Counted from the stretch's first letter, positions 8,625 through 17,524 are shown. The stretch: DNA of 18,292 bases from DASSFZ01 sp036514635 (GCA_036514635.1 DATBWU010000161.1:1-18292), one strand, 5' to 3'. Notes: a model not told the origin generated them from the sequence alone. Translations and numbers: made by a program.

Positions 8625-9682
8625 CCGTAATCCGCCCACTGGTACAGCCATAGCGCGTCGGCGTTGGTCATGTTGATGCAGCCGTGACTCATCGGCCGGC
8701 CGAAGTTGTTGTGCCAGTAGGTGCCATGCAGCGCGTAGCCTTGATAGAAGTACTGCACCCACTCCACGCCGGGTAAGTAGTAACCGGGGCCGCTCATCGT
8801 CTGCGAGTCGTAGCGCAGGTAGATGCGGAACTGGCCGGTAACGGTTGGGGTGTTGGGCAGTCCGGTCGAGACGGTGAAGGTGCGCAGCGGTGTGTCACCT
8901 TCGTACGCGGTGACGGACTGTGCGCTGAGGTTGACATCGATCCAGCGCGAGGAGGGATCGCCCCCCGCGGGCGGGAGTTCTGCCGTGGGAGGCGGTGGAA
9001 TGTAGGGTGTGTCCGTCGGCAGTGGAACCGGCGTGTCCGTCGGCGGCGGCAGAGGTGTGTCGGTGGGCGCCGGCGTGTCTGTCGGCGGCGGTGTAGCTGT
9101 GGGTATGGGCGTCACGGTGGACGTGGGCGTGTCCATCGGGCTGGCTGTGGCGGTCGCGCTGGGCGTCATCGTCGCTGTTGGCGTGACCTGCGCAATCACG
9201 CTCGTCGGCGCGCCGGCTGCATCGACATGGCCGGTGTTCCCCGATCCGAGCAGCAGCATCCCTCCGGCAAACATCACGCACGCGACAACCGACACAATCA
9301 GCATCCACTGCGCTCTCGATACGGCTCGCCGCGCGAGCGAAGGCTGCGTGATCTCATCGGGTCTGACGCGCGGCGCGGGCGGAGTCGGTTGATCGGCACG
9401 CGGCGGTGGCGGCAGCCGCTTGCGCGCCCAGCGGATGCCGGCATGAGCGCGCGGCTCGCGCGGATTGATTTCGAGCGCGCGCGACAAATAGCGCAAACTG
9501 GTCTCGCCATCAGGCGCGAGCGCGGCCAACCACAGCAGCGCTTCGACGCATTCCGGATCGAGCATCAGGGCCTGCTCGAATTCGCGGCACGCAAAGGCCG
9601 TATGCCTGGCACGCGCATCGGCCATGCCCCGGCGGAGCAGATCGGCGACAACAGGATGAAGGTTGCTGAATAGATCGGGCAT
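8600..9682 (-). CDS. Membrane-anchored L,D-transpeptidase (YkuD domain)
   Basis: This 360-residue protein has four parts: an N-terminal TPR-like region (about 15-85, FEQALMLDPECVEALLWLAAL), one transmembrane helix (127-147), a Thr/Pro-rich linker (about 165-235) and a C-terminal YkuD catalytic domain (246-357). The catalytic signature is H319-G followed by SHGCIN (332-337) with nucleophile Cys335. Such enzymes form 3-3 cross-links in peptidoglycan or attach proteins to it; here the active site would be outside the membrane and held off by the linker. The TPR-like part would be cytoplasmic. I chose ATG 9682, because an upstream start at 9928 would read through a palindromic repeat. The last residues and stop lie in the three-copy repeat box. 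The gene is next to an amidase, consistent with a cell-wall role. Confidence 0.9.
   Translation of the reverse strand: MPDLFSNLHPVVADLLRRGMADARARHTAFACREFEQALMLDPECVEALLWLAALAPDGETSLRYLSRALEINPREPRAHAGIRWARKRLPPPPRADQPTPPAPRVRPDEITQPSLARRAVSRAQWMLIVSVVACVMFAGGMLLLGSGNTGHVDAAGAPTSVIAQVTPTATMTPSATATASPMDTPTSTVTPIPTATPPPTDTPAPTDTPLPPPTDTPVPLPTDTPYIPPPPTAELPPAGGDPSSRWIDVNLSAQSVTAYEGDTPLRTFTVSTGLPNTPTVTGQFRIYLRYDSQTMSGPGYYLPGVEWVQYFYQGYALHGTYWHNNFGRPMSHGCINMTNADALWLYQWADYGTVVNIHY
8978..9190 (-). repeat. Thr/Pro-rich coding repeat (linker of L,D-transpeptidase)
   Basis: The DNA is an imperfect array of units reading TPxPTDTP / TATxTPSATA on the minus strand, for example the plus-strand motif gtgtcsgtcggcggcgg. 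It encodes the flexible linker between the membrane helix and the YkuD domain. Such arrays often vary in unit number between strains. Confidence 0.75.
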
Positions 9683-9703
9683 GATTCCGGTTGTAAGATT
9701 GTT

Positions 9704-9787
9704 GAACCGCGGAGCACGCAGAGATCGCGGAGTCAGATCTATGAAAATCTCTGCGGTCTCGGCGCTCTTTGCGGTGAAACTGCGTAA
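9704..9787. repeat. Palindromic intergenic repeat, 'CTCTGCG' family, second copy
   Basis: The arms aaccgcggagcacgcagaga and aatctctgcggtctcggcg plus ctttgcggtgaa form an imperfect hairpin. The right end carries CTGCGTAA (9780-9787), the same terminal box as in 3940-4052. The left terminal box TTACGCAG is missing. It fills the gap between the transpeptidase start and the amidase stop, so it sits downstream of the amidase gene in its transcript. Confidence 0.75.
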
Positions 9788-9797
9788 GGTGAAGCTC

Positions 9798-10535
9798 TTA
9801 CTTCTCCAAAAAACAGATGATTCCCTCGGCGATACCGTCCGCCACGCGGTCCGGCTGGCCGTTGAGAATCGGTCGATCCAGGTACAGGAAACCCGTCTCG
9901 ATGATCGCGGCCGGCGTGTCCGGCGCAACCTCGTCGAAGGTGTGATAACTGGTCATGTCGGGCGTGATGCTGCTCTCGTGAAAACCGAGGCCGGTCGCCC
10001 CCCGGTATTTGTCGATCAGACACCCGACCAGCCGATCTTCGGTTTCCGGCACGAAGGAGGCCGCCGAGCGCGCGACCTTGAAACCCGTTGCGATGTCGTT
10101 GATGTACTCGCACGAATCGGCGTGGATCGAGATCAACGCATCGGCGACGTAGCCGTTCAGCCGTCGATCGAATTCTTGCAGCAGATCGACGCGGTAGCCG
10201 CGCGCCTGAAGCCGAGCGACGACGCGCCGGGCGATGCCGAGATTGACGGCCTGCTCGGTCAGCCCATCGCCACACACCGCGCCCGAGTCGTTGCCCCAGT
10301 GCCCGGCCACGATGCCCACGCGCGGATGGCGCGGCCGGCCCGCCGGTTGGGCAGCCAGGCCGAATTCGGGCCGGTGCGCGGGCGACTGGCTCAACGACGA
10401 AGAGGACGAAACGAAGGCGAAGCCCGCCACGACAATCAGCGCGATGAGCGCCAGAATCGCCGTCCAGCGTGAAGCGCTGGCGAGACGCCACAACGCATGG
10501 CGTCGCATGAGGGAAGGGCCTGCCGGGCGGAACAT
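9798..10535 (-). CDS. N-acetylmuramoyl-L-alanine amidase (Amidase_3, AmiC-like)
   Basis: This 245-residue protein has one N-terminal membrane anchor or signal (about 24-43), a short Ser/Pro linker and an Amidase_3 catalytic domain (about 72-244). Zinc ligands and catalytic residues are visible: H79 in VAGHWG, E94 in LTEQAVN, H138 in LISIHADSC and the general base E213 in IIETGFL. The enzyme would cut the bond between muramic acid and the stem peptide outside the cell. Position 128-131 (NGYV) replaces the usual N.R...AN segment, a minor deviation. A second ATG (codon 10, MRRH) may be the true start; neither has a clear ribosome site. It lies upstream of the L,D-transpeptidase gene on the same strand, with a palindromic repeat between. 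Confidence 0.9.
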   Translation of the reverse strand: MFRPAGPSLMRRHALWRLASASRWTAILALIALIVVAGFAFVSSSSSLSQSPAHRPEFGLAAQPAGRPRHPRVGIVAGHWGNDSGAVCGDGLTEQAVNLGIARRVVARLQARGYRVDLLQEFDRRLNGYVADALISIHADSCEYINDIATGFKVARSAASFVPETEDRLVGCLIDKYRGATGLGFHESSITPDMTSYHTFDEVAPDTPAAIIETGFLYLDRPILNGQPDRVADGIAEGIICFLEK

Positions 10536-10626
10536 GGCAAAATGATACTTCGGATAGAAGGGTTAGTCAAAGGGATTGGTGGTTGCGGATTGTAGATGAA
10601 AGCGAAAACGTGGTAAGATGCGCAGA

Positions 10627-10710
10627 ATGCCGGACGGTGAACCGTCCGGCTGAAGGCATGGAAGCCCGGTCAACCGGGCTGCGTGCTAATCGGCTTCAGT
10701 CCGGAGTTTG
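10627..10710. repeat. REP-like compound hairpin repeat
   Basis: Two perfect hairpins lie side by side: gccggacggt/accgtccggc (10629-10650) and agcccggt/accgggct (10663-10680). A partly complementary pair follows, ccggctgaag (10647-10656) with cggcttcagtccgg (about 10691-10704). The unit sits between divergent genes (amidase on minus, methyltransferase on plus). Its look is that of REP/palindromic elements found in many genomes. The rest of the 10536-10735 gap shows no gene. Confidence 0.65.
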
Positions 10711-10735
10711 AACTTGACATCGTGACCAAGAGCAT

Positions 10736-11263
10736 GTGATGCGGCCACTCCGCAAGACCGGTATGCGGCGACTTCAGGCGGGAATCGCCCGGGCGCATCC
10801 GCCGCAGGCCGAGATCGCCTTTCTGCTGCAAAACCTGGATGACCCGGTCAACGTCGGCGCGCTGTTTCGTATCGCCGATGCCTGTGCCGCTCGCGAGATG
10901 ATCCTGGTCGGCGAGACGCCGATGCCGCCGCATCCGGGTATCAGCCTGACGGCGCGCGGCTGCGAGCGGCGTGTGCCGTGGCGGCACATCCAGCACATCG
11001 AGGATGCCATCGCTGCACTCAAATCCGCGAGTTATCATCTGCTGGCGCTGGAGATCGCGGCGGACGCGTGGGTGTACACGGAATACGACTATCCGGACAA
11101 GGTCTGCCTGGTGCTCGGCGGTGAAGGTGAAGGGGTGTGGCCTAAGACGCTGCGCCTGTGCGACGGCGCGGTCTTCATTCCGATGTACGGCAAAGGCCCA
11201 TCGCTGAACGTGCACGTCGCGGCGGCGTTGGTAGCGTATCATATCCGCATGCGCCGCTGGTGA
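10736..11263 (+). CDS. SpoU/TrmH family RNA 2'-O-methyltransferase
   Basis: This 175-residue protein of the SPOUT superfamily shows all three SpoU motifs: motif 1 NLDDPVNVGALFRIADA (33-49) with the catalytic Arg45, motif 2 CLVLGGEGEGVW (124-135) and motif 3 FIPMYGKGPSLNVHVAAALV (148-167). These form the knotted SAM-binding site used to methylate ribose in tRNA or rRNA. It lacks the N-terminal substrate-binding domain of larger rRNA members, so it resembles the short TrmH/TrmL-like form; the target base cannot be assigned. The start is ambiguous among GTG 10736, ATG 10739 and ATG 10763; I report the longest. It is divergent from the amidase gene. Confidence 0.85.
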   Translation: MMRPLRKTGMRRLQAGIARAHPPQAEIAFLLQNLDDPVNVGALFRIADACAAREMILVGETPMPPHPGISLTARGCERRVPWRHIQHIEDAIAALKSASYHLLALEIAADAWVYTEYDYPDKVCLVLGGEGEGVWPKTLRLCDGAVFIPMYGKGPSLNVHVAAALVAYHIRMRRW

Positions 11264-11275
11264 TTATTCACTTCT

Positions 11276-11350
11276 CACCGCAGGCTGCGAAGCGAGCGGA
11301 GAGCGCAGAGAATGACAGATTCTCTCGGCGGCCTCTGCGCCTCTGCGGTG
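11276..11350. repeat. Palindromic intergenic repeat, 'CTCTGCG' family, third copy
   Basis: The copy is bounded by CACCGCA (11276-11282) and TGCGGTG (11344-11350), with inner arms gagagcgcagagaa and ttctctcggcggcctctgcg. It fills the gap between the methyltransferase and the CBS gene, just after the methyltransferase stop, where it could end or stabilise that transcript. Confidence 0.75.
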
Positions 11351-11420
11351 CACAGGCGATGTGTGTGCAATCACCGGATGCGGCGGGGCTGACGGACGAC
11401 GCACGCGAAAGGAGGAACCG

Positions 11421-11897
11421 ATGAAAGTGCGAGACATCATGACGACCGACGTGGTCAGCGTGAGGCGCGACACGTCGGTCAACGCGGTCGCCAAAGTGAT
11501 GGGCGCGCGAGACATCAGCGGTGTGCCGGTCGTCGATGACGATGGCGCGGTCGTCGGCATCATCACCGAGTTAGATCTGATCGTCCGCAACACGCGGCTG
11601 GACGTGCCGCGCTTCATGCAGATTCTCGACCTGGGCCGCATCCCCCTGGAATGGCCCGGCCATTATCAAGAGCGCATGAGGCACATGTTGGGCACGCGCG
11701 CCGAGGACGTGATGTCGCGCCAGGTGGTGACGATCGGCCCGGAGGACAGTGTCGAGCAGTTGGCCGAGTTGATGGTGCAGCGGCGTGTGAATCCGGTTCC
11801 GGTGGTAGAGGGAGAGCGGCTGGTGGGCATCGTCAGCCGCGCCGATCTCATCGACATGATGGCCGCCGCGATGAATGCGCCGTCGGAGAGCCTATGA
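11421..11897 (+). CDS. CBS domain pair protein
   Basis: This 158-residue soluble protein is made of two CBS domains. CBS1 is about 1-58 (VRDIMTTDVVSVRRDTSV... ISGVPVVDDDGAVVGIITELDLI). CBS2 is about 92-150 (AEDVMSRQVVTIGPEDSV... NPVPVVEGERLVGIVSRADLI). A linker of about 35 residues rich in Arg/Met lies between. CBS pairs (Bateman modules) bind adenine nucleotides and act as energy or redox sensors for a partner. A perfect ribosome site AAAGGAGG precedes ATG 11421, ruling out the longer frame from 11361. The stop overlaps the ATG of the next gene (ATGA), so a partnership with that membrane peptide is likely. The ligand is unknown. Confidence 0.92.
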   Translation: MKVRDIMTTDVVSVRRDTSVNAVAKVMGARDISGVPVVDDDGAVVGIITELDLIVRNTRLDVPRFMQILDLGRIPLEWPGHYQERMRHMLGTRAEDVMSRQVVTIGPEDSVEQLAELMVQRRVNPVPVVEGERLVGIVSRADLIDMMAAAMNAPSESL

Positions 11898-12079
11898 GAG
11901 CGCGCGCCCGACCGGCCCTGTTCCTGATCGTCTTCGTCCTGGTCGCCTGGTTCGTCCTCGACCGCGTGCGCATCGTCGTCTTCGTGCAAACTTCGCCGCT
12001 GGCGCTGCTGGCGCTCATCGCCGTCGTCGCGATCGTCATCTTCCTCGTCGTCGATCATTTGCTCCGCCGCACGCGATAA
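11894..12079 (+). CDS. Small two-helix membrane protein
   Basis: This 61-residue protein has two predicted membrane helices (about 7-23, ALFLIVFVLVAWFVLD, and 36-53, LLALIAVVAIVIFLVV) and basic ends (MRARARP and HLLRRTR). Positive charge at both termini suggests an inside-inside hairpin. GGAGAG lies a few bases before the ATG, and the gene overlaps the CBS stop by four bases, strong evidence of a real coupled gene. I do not recognise a family. It could anchor the CBS protein to the membrane; that is inference. Confidence 0.75.
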   Translation: MRARARPALFLIVFVLVAWFVLDRVRIVVFVQTSPLALLALIAVVAIVIFLVVDHLLRRTR

Positions 12080-12085
12080 AGGCAA

Positions 12086-12148
12086 AACCACAGAGACACG
12101 GAGCCACAGAGCCTATAGAACTCTCCGTGTCTCCGTGCCTTCGTGGTT
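12086..12148. repeat. Palindromic repeat between convergent genes
   Basis: Outer arms AACCAC (12086-12091) and GTGGTT (12143-12148) enclose perfect inner arms agacacggag (12094-12103) and ctccgtgtct (12123-12132). It starts 6 bp after the 61-aa gene and ends 1 bp before the S-component stop. It could therefore end transcription from both sides. It is a different sequence family from the CTCTGCG repeats. Confidence 0.7.
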
Positions 12149-12149
12149 A

Positions 12150-13050
12150 TCATTCCCTCGCAAACACCGGCTGAACCTCGAACTGAAACCTCGCGCCAAA
12201 GCGCCGCAGCGCGCGCAGCACCGGAAGGCCCAGCCAGGCCAGCAGCAGCACGTTACCGATCGCGCTCGCCGTGTCCCACCACAGCGACGTCGTCGCGTAG
12301 AAGGCTGCGTAGCGCGCCAGAGCATTGCCCACGCCCAGCCCGGCTTGCCACGACATCCCTGCACCCGCATCGACCAGCGGCCAGAAGTACAGATTGAGAA
12401 TCGCGCCGTAGAGAAAACCCCACAGAAAACCAAAGGGCAAGAGCAAAACCGAATCGAATTTAGAATGAAGAATGAAGAATGAAGAATCCGACTTTCTCAA
12501 TTCTGCATTCTTCATTCTCAATTGGCCGAGCGCTCCCGCTGTAAGCCCGATCCATCCCGCGCCGAACATCTGGAACGGCAGCCACGGGCCAACTCCGCCG
12601 GTCGCGATGGCCGATGTGAGCAGGCTGAACGCGCCGAACAGGAACCCGAAGCGCGCGCCGTAAGCGTAGCCGACTAACATGACGAGCAAAAACACCGGCG
12701 AGAAGCCGCCCGGCAGCGGAAGGATCAGCGTCTCGGCCAATCGCAACACGGCGTTGATCGCACATAGCACGCCTAGCACGGCGATGCGCTTGGCATTGAG
12801 ACGTAGCGTGCCCAGCGCCGCGAACAACGCGACCAGTGTCACACCGAGGATGATCGGCGCATCGGATGACCGCGCCGTAGCCTCGCCGGTGACGATCTGC
12901 GGACTGACAAACGGATAGGCGAATGCCGCCACGCCGACGATCTGGATGGCGAGGAAGAACGCATCACCGGAGAGACGAACGACGAAGGACGAAGGATCAA
13001 TCTGTGCCGCCACCGTCATTCGCCGTTCGTCCTTGGTCATTTGTCTTTCG

Positions 13051-13061
<11 letters not shown>
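12150..13061 (-). CDS. ECF transporter S component (substrate-binding membrane subunit)
   Basis: This protein of about 303 residues has about six to eight membrane segments, several in the first half (from about 34 to 180: FFLAIQIVGVAAFAYPF, IILGVTLVALFAALG, VFLLVMLVGYAYGARFGFLF and others). It resembles energy-coupling factor S components by fold and by position directly after the fused ATPase; it overlaps that gene by 11 bp. The S subunit binds the vitamin and topples in the membrane when driven by EcfA-A' and EcfT. Two oddities are seen: residues 1-30 (MTADERQMTKDERR...PSSFVVRLS) and 181-203 (LRMKNAELRKSDSSFFILHS) are encoded by palindromic repeat DNA. The true start may be later. The substrate is unproven; cobalamin is a guess from the neighbouring surface protein. 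Confidence 0.8.
12457..12523. repeat. Palindromic repeat inserted in frame in S-component gene
   Basis: Inverted arms of 24 nt (12457-12480 and 12500-12523) match in 22 positions around a 19-nt loop; the core is gaatgaagaatg / cattcttcattc. It has much lower GC than the surrounding gene. Its minus-strand reading keeps the frame open and adds a hydrophilic stretch (MKNAELRKSDSSFFILHSKF) between membrane helices. Confidence 0.8.
12973..13061. repeat. Second palindromic repeat at the 5' end of the S-component gene
   Basis: Imperfect inverted arms rich in gacgaacgacgaaggacgaa (left) and cgttcgtccttggtcatttg plus tctttcgtc (right) flank a 30-nt centre. The element overlaps the ATPase stop and the first 30 codons of the S component, so it supplies the start codon and probably a non-native N-terminus. 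Confidence 0.6.
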
Positions 13062-14685
<1,624 letters not shown>

Positions 14686-14737
14686 CACAAGGGCGTTCGT
14701 GCGGGTCTAGGAACGTGCCGAGTCTCACTGGCGTGAT

Positions 14738-15403
14738 TCAGGCGGTGAAATCGAGCCGATCAACCAAAAACCGGCTGATGAGATCGAAGTTCAACATATA
14801 CTTCGGGGGGCGCGGTCTCCCGTTACTATTTCGACCCTGATGATGTATTTCAAGTGACCTTACATTCCGAGCACTGACCGTTAGAAAGAGGATCTCCTGC
14901 AAGATCACCCGGGTCTTTCTATACCGCGATAGAGCGGTTCGTTGCTCTCGTCCAATCTCGTATTTCGATTTTCCACCCTTCAACTCTTCATGCCATTTCT
15001 GGAACGAGCGCTCGTCATCGTTGTATTCAACGTCGCACATGGCGATGATCAATCCATGTGAGCCATATCGTCGAATACTGCTGTCCATTGCAGCCGTGTC
15101 GTTGAGAATGGCTCGATGGTCATCAGATTTGATCGCTTTCGCTTTGAAATCCCAGTTGATGGTCCTCTTCGCGTCAAACTTGACCTTCCCGATCTTCTCA
15201 CCGGGCATATCGAAGATACCCTTCAAATTGGCGCGGCACTGGTATTCAAAGTAAAAAGCCCACCCCTCCATCTGTCGCCAGTTGTAATTTGCCTCTTTGA
15301 GCTCAAGTACACACTGCTTGCCATCCCAGTCAGCAGGCAGATTCGCCAGTGCGCTTTCAGCAAGAGCAATATCCTCTTTCACGATGGACACCTCACCAAT
15401 CAC
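14738..15403 (-). CDS. Putative type II restriction endonuclease
   Basis: This 221-residue protein directly follows a DNA methyltransferase gene (1 nt gap), the standard arrangement of a type II restriction-modification pair. A candidate PD-(D/E)XK core is visible as VKFDAKRTINWDFKAK: D77 and D85-F-K87, with E34-L-K36 earlier as another acidic/basic pair. The middle region RRYGSHGLIIAMCDVEY followed by SFQKWHEELKGGKSKYE may match the MjaI-like family, which cuts at CTAG, but this is from memory and not firm. Translation starts with GTG. GC content is visibly lower than in the ECF genes on both sides, a sign of horizontal transfer. Confidence 0.7.
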   Translation of the reverse strand: MIGEVSIVKEDIALAESALANLPADWDGKQCVLELKEANYNWRQMEGWAFYFEYQCRANLKGIFDMPGEKIGKVKFDAKRTINWDFKAKAIKSDDHRAILNDTAAMDSSIRRYGSHGLIIAMCDVEYNDDERSFQKWHEELKGGKSKYEIGREQRTALSRYRKTRVILQEILFLTVSARNVRSLEIHHQGRNSNGRPRPPKYMLNFDLISRFLVDRLDFTA

Positions 15404-15404
15404 A

Positions 15405-16370
15405 TCAGCGCTTGCGATACTCGCCTTTTTCTTTCAGGAGACGCGGCTGAACAGGAGTGACCGCCTGCATTTTTGTCTTTCGCTGGTTACGGTGTTGAGA
15501 AGGGCTTTCGACAGTCGAGTCGTTTAACCCGACCTTGTCGAAGACAGCAATCAATTGCTTAGGGCGAAGCGCCAACGGTTTATGGATCCGATGTTGCGTG
15601 AGTTCGACATACTTGGCGATGATTTCATAACCGACATATTGGCGTTCCAGCCAGCTGGCAACTTTTGGTGTCTGGCCGGAACCCACAAATGGATCAAGAA
15701 CCAGCTCGCCCGGATAGGAATACATGGTGATGAGACGATATGGGATTTCTTCGGGGAAGGGGCAAGGATGTTCGAGGTGATCCGGCGGCACGGGTGCAAT
15801 GTGCCACACATTGTTGGCAACGTCCATCGTGAACAGTCGATTGATCGGGTATTGGGCGGCTCTTTTCTCTTCTTCACTTCGATTCTGGTAAATGGCCGGG
15901 CCAGGCTTGCGAAAGACCAGGATGTACTCGGTCATGATGTTGGGATAATAGTAGCCGGGATACGGCTTTTGAATCGTGACGCCTGCCCGCTTCACGCCCG
16001 CCGTGGTTTTGTGCCAGATAATATCTTGATGGAACTCCCAGCCCCTTTGCGCGAGACGCGAAGTGACATCAAATGGCACAGGATAGTGCTTGCCATCCTG
16101 CAGCACTGTTCCAATCACGATGCCGCAGAAGCCACCGGGTTTAGTGACTCGCAGCACCTCAGAAAAAATCCTATCGATCCAATCCAGATAATTGGAGTAT
16201 TCCGCGTAACCATTACTGTACGCACGTGTGCGGTAATACTGGCTCTTGTCTGATGCGTGGATGTCGTAGTCGATTGCGTTCCAATAAGGAGGTGAAGTGA
16301 CTGTGAGCGAGACGCTATTGTCGCTCAACTCGGGCATGGACTCGCAAGAGTGCTGGAAAATCTGGTTCAT
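15405..16370 (-). CDS. Type II DNA methyltransferase (probably N4-cytosine)
   Basis: This 321-residue SAM-dependent methyltransferase has a permuted (beta-class) order: catalytic motif IV TSPPYW (25-30) comes first and SAM-binding motif I LDPFVGSGQT (225-234) near the end. SPPY rather than DPPY/NPPY is typical of N4-cytosine enzymes. It would protect the host from the endonuclease encoded just downstream. A good ribosome site (GAGGTGG) precedes the ATG. The C-terminal tail (about 280-321) is basic and unmatched to a known motif. The gene starts 58 bp after the ecfT stop, on the same strand, inside the ECF gene set. Confidence 0.9.
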   Translation of the reverse strand: MNQIFQHSCESMPELSDNSVSLTVTSPPYWNAIDYDIHASDKSQYYRTRAYSNGYAEYSNYLDWIDRIFSEVLRVTKPGGFCGIVIGTVLQDGKHYPVPFDVTSRLAQRGWEFHQDIIWHKTTAGVKRAGVTIQKPYPGYYYPNIMTEYILVFRKPGPAIYQNRSEEEKRAAQYPINRLFTMDVANNVWHIAPVPPDHLEHPCPFPEEIPYRLITMYSYPGELVLDPFVGSGQTPKVASWLERQYVGYEIIAKYVELTQHRIHKPLALRPKQLIAVFDKVGLNDSTVESPSQHRNQRKTKMQAVTPVQPRLLKEKGEYRKR

Positions 16371-16427
16371 TGGACGCCACCTCAGTCGTAAGCAATTGAC
16401 TACTAGATTACCACATTATTGGCGCGA

Positions 16428-17444
16428 TTACGCTTCCGACACTGATTCTTGCGCCTGCGCCTTCCACTTCAACACACTCACTGCCGGCGCGACCAACACG
16501 AGCATCGCCATGACGACCCGCACGTCGAGCAGCGGGAGCGTCGCGCGCGGATACGGATAGTAGGCCAGCACCGATGCATCGTTGATAGAGACGAAGACGA
16601 GGATGCCCATCGAGGCGAGCGCGGCCAGCACAGCCAGCGTGTCGGCCATCGACCAGCGCTCGCGCCGATAGCGCGTGGTCGATCCGCCCGCGCGCGCCGA
16701 CACGAACAGCCAGCCCGCACCGATGGCGATCAGCGCCCAACCGGCGATCGCCGCAGGCCAGTACATCTGAATCAGGCTGCCGGTGATCAGCGCCATCCAA
16801 CCCAGGTGGGTCGGGCGACCCTGCGCGTGCGCGTAGCCGCGCGCCTCCATCGCCTCGGCGATCTGCGCCGCGCTCTCCAGGCTATTCAACAACAGCGGCA
16901 CGATCATCGCCGTCAGATCGCGCAGGTGACGCGGCCGGTAGCCGCGCACGGCCTGCGCTTCGCGCACTTCCCGCGCCGTGCGCAGCGCCTGTGGGAAAAA
17001 CGTCAGCGCGATCGACACGACCAGCCCGGCGTGGCGCACGGCGCGCGGCGCGAGTGACAGCATTTGATACGGCGTGATCGCCAGGCTGAAGGTATTGAAC
17101 GCGGCAAAGAACAGCCACACGGCCAGGCCGTTCGTCAGGCCGAACAGCGCCGCCTCGAGCGTGACGCGCCCGCCGATCAACGGCAGCGAACCGGGCAATG
17201 TCAGCAGCAGCGTGTCGCCATAGTGCGCCGTCAGCGCGTTCCACAGCGTCGCGACGAGGATCATCGTCAGGCCCAAGCGCCACAACGGCAGCGCGCGGTG
17301 ACGGCTTTCACCTTCGATCCGCGTTCGGACGACGGCGACGGCCAACACCGCAAGGATCAGCACCATCGGGTTGCGGCCGATCAGCGCCGGCAACGATGCT
17401 GCAACGACCCAGACCGCCCAGGCACGCGGGTTCAAGCGAGCCAC
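16428..17444 (-). CDS. ecfT: ECF transporter transmembrane component EcfT
   Basis: This 338-residue protein has about six to eight membrane helices and two cytoplasmic coupling motifs of the Ala-Arg-Gly type: EAQAVRGY (162-169) and EAMEARGY (197-204). These bind grooves in the two ATPase domains. The preferred start is GTG 17444, with GGGGAG 7 nt upstream; a TTG at 17459 would add five residues. The C-terminal part (about 215-338) has further hydrophobic segments beyond a standard EcfT core. Its ATPase partner is 1.7 kb downstream on the same strand, separated by the restriction-modification cassette; the secreted proteins lie upstream. Confidence 0.88.
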   Translation of the reverse strand: MARLNPRAWAVWVVAASLPALIGRNPMVLILAVLAVAVVRTRIEGESRHRALPLWRLGLTMILVATLWNALTAHYGDTLLLTLPGSLPLIGGRVTLEAALFGLTNGLAVWLFFAAFNTFSLAITPYQMLSLAPRAVRHAGLVVSIALTFFPQALRTAREVREAQAVRGYRPRHLRDLTAMIVPLLLNSLESAAQIAEAMEARGYAHAQGRPTHLGWMALITGSLIQMYWPAAIAGWALIAIGAGWLFVSARAGGSTTRYRRERWSMADTLAVLAALASMGILVFVSINDASVLAYYPYPRATLPLLDVRVVMAMLVLVAPAVSVLKWKAQAQESVSEA

Positions 17445-17524
17445 TTCACTGCTCCCCAAAACGATCCGCGAAGAGCGCCAACACGCACAGATGCGAGGCC
17501 CAACCGCATCCGTTGCTCATTCGT

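Noticed and set aside
8978..9190. CRISPR-like direct repeats
   Set aside because: The units are short, contiguous, without spacers, and encode a Thr/Pro linker in a clear gene.
9683..9928. N-terminal extension of the L,D-transpeptidase
   Set aside because: The extension translates a palindromic repeat (FTAKSAETAEIF) and the 3' end of the amidase region on the same strand; the TPR-like domain starts just after ATG 9682.
11651..11893. Extended frame before the 61-aa membrane protein
   Set aside because: It is out of frame within the CBS gene; the ATG at 11894 with GGAGAG and the ATGA overlap gives the real start.
16371..16427. Promoter for the restriction-modification pair
   Set aside because: No convincing -35/-10 pair was found in the 57-bp gap before the methyltransferase start.
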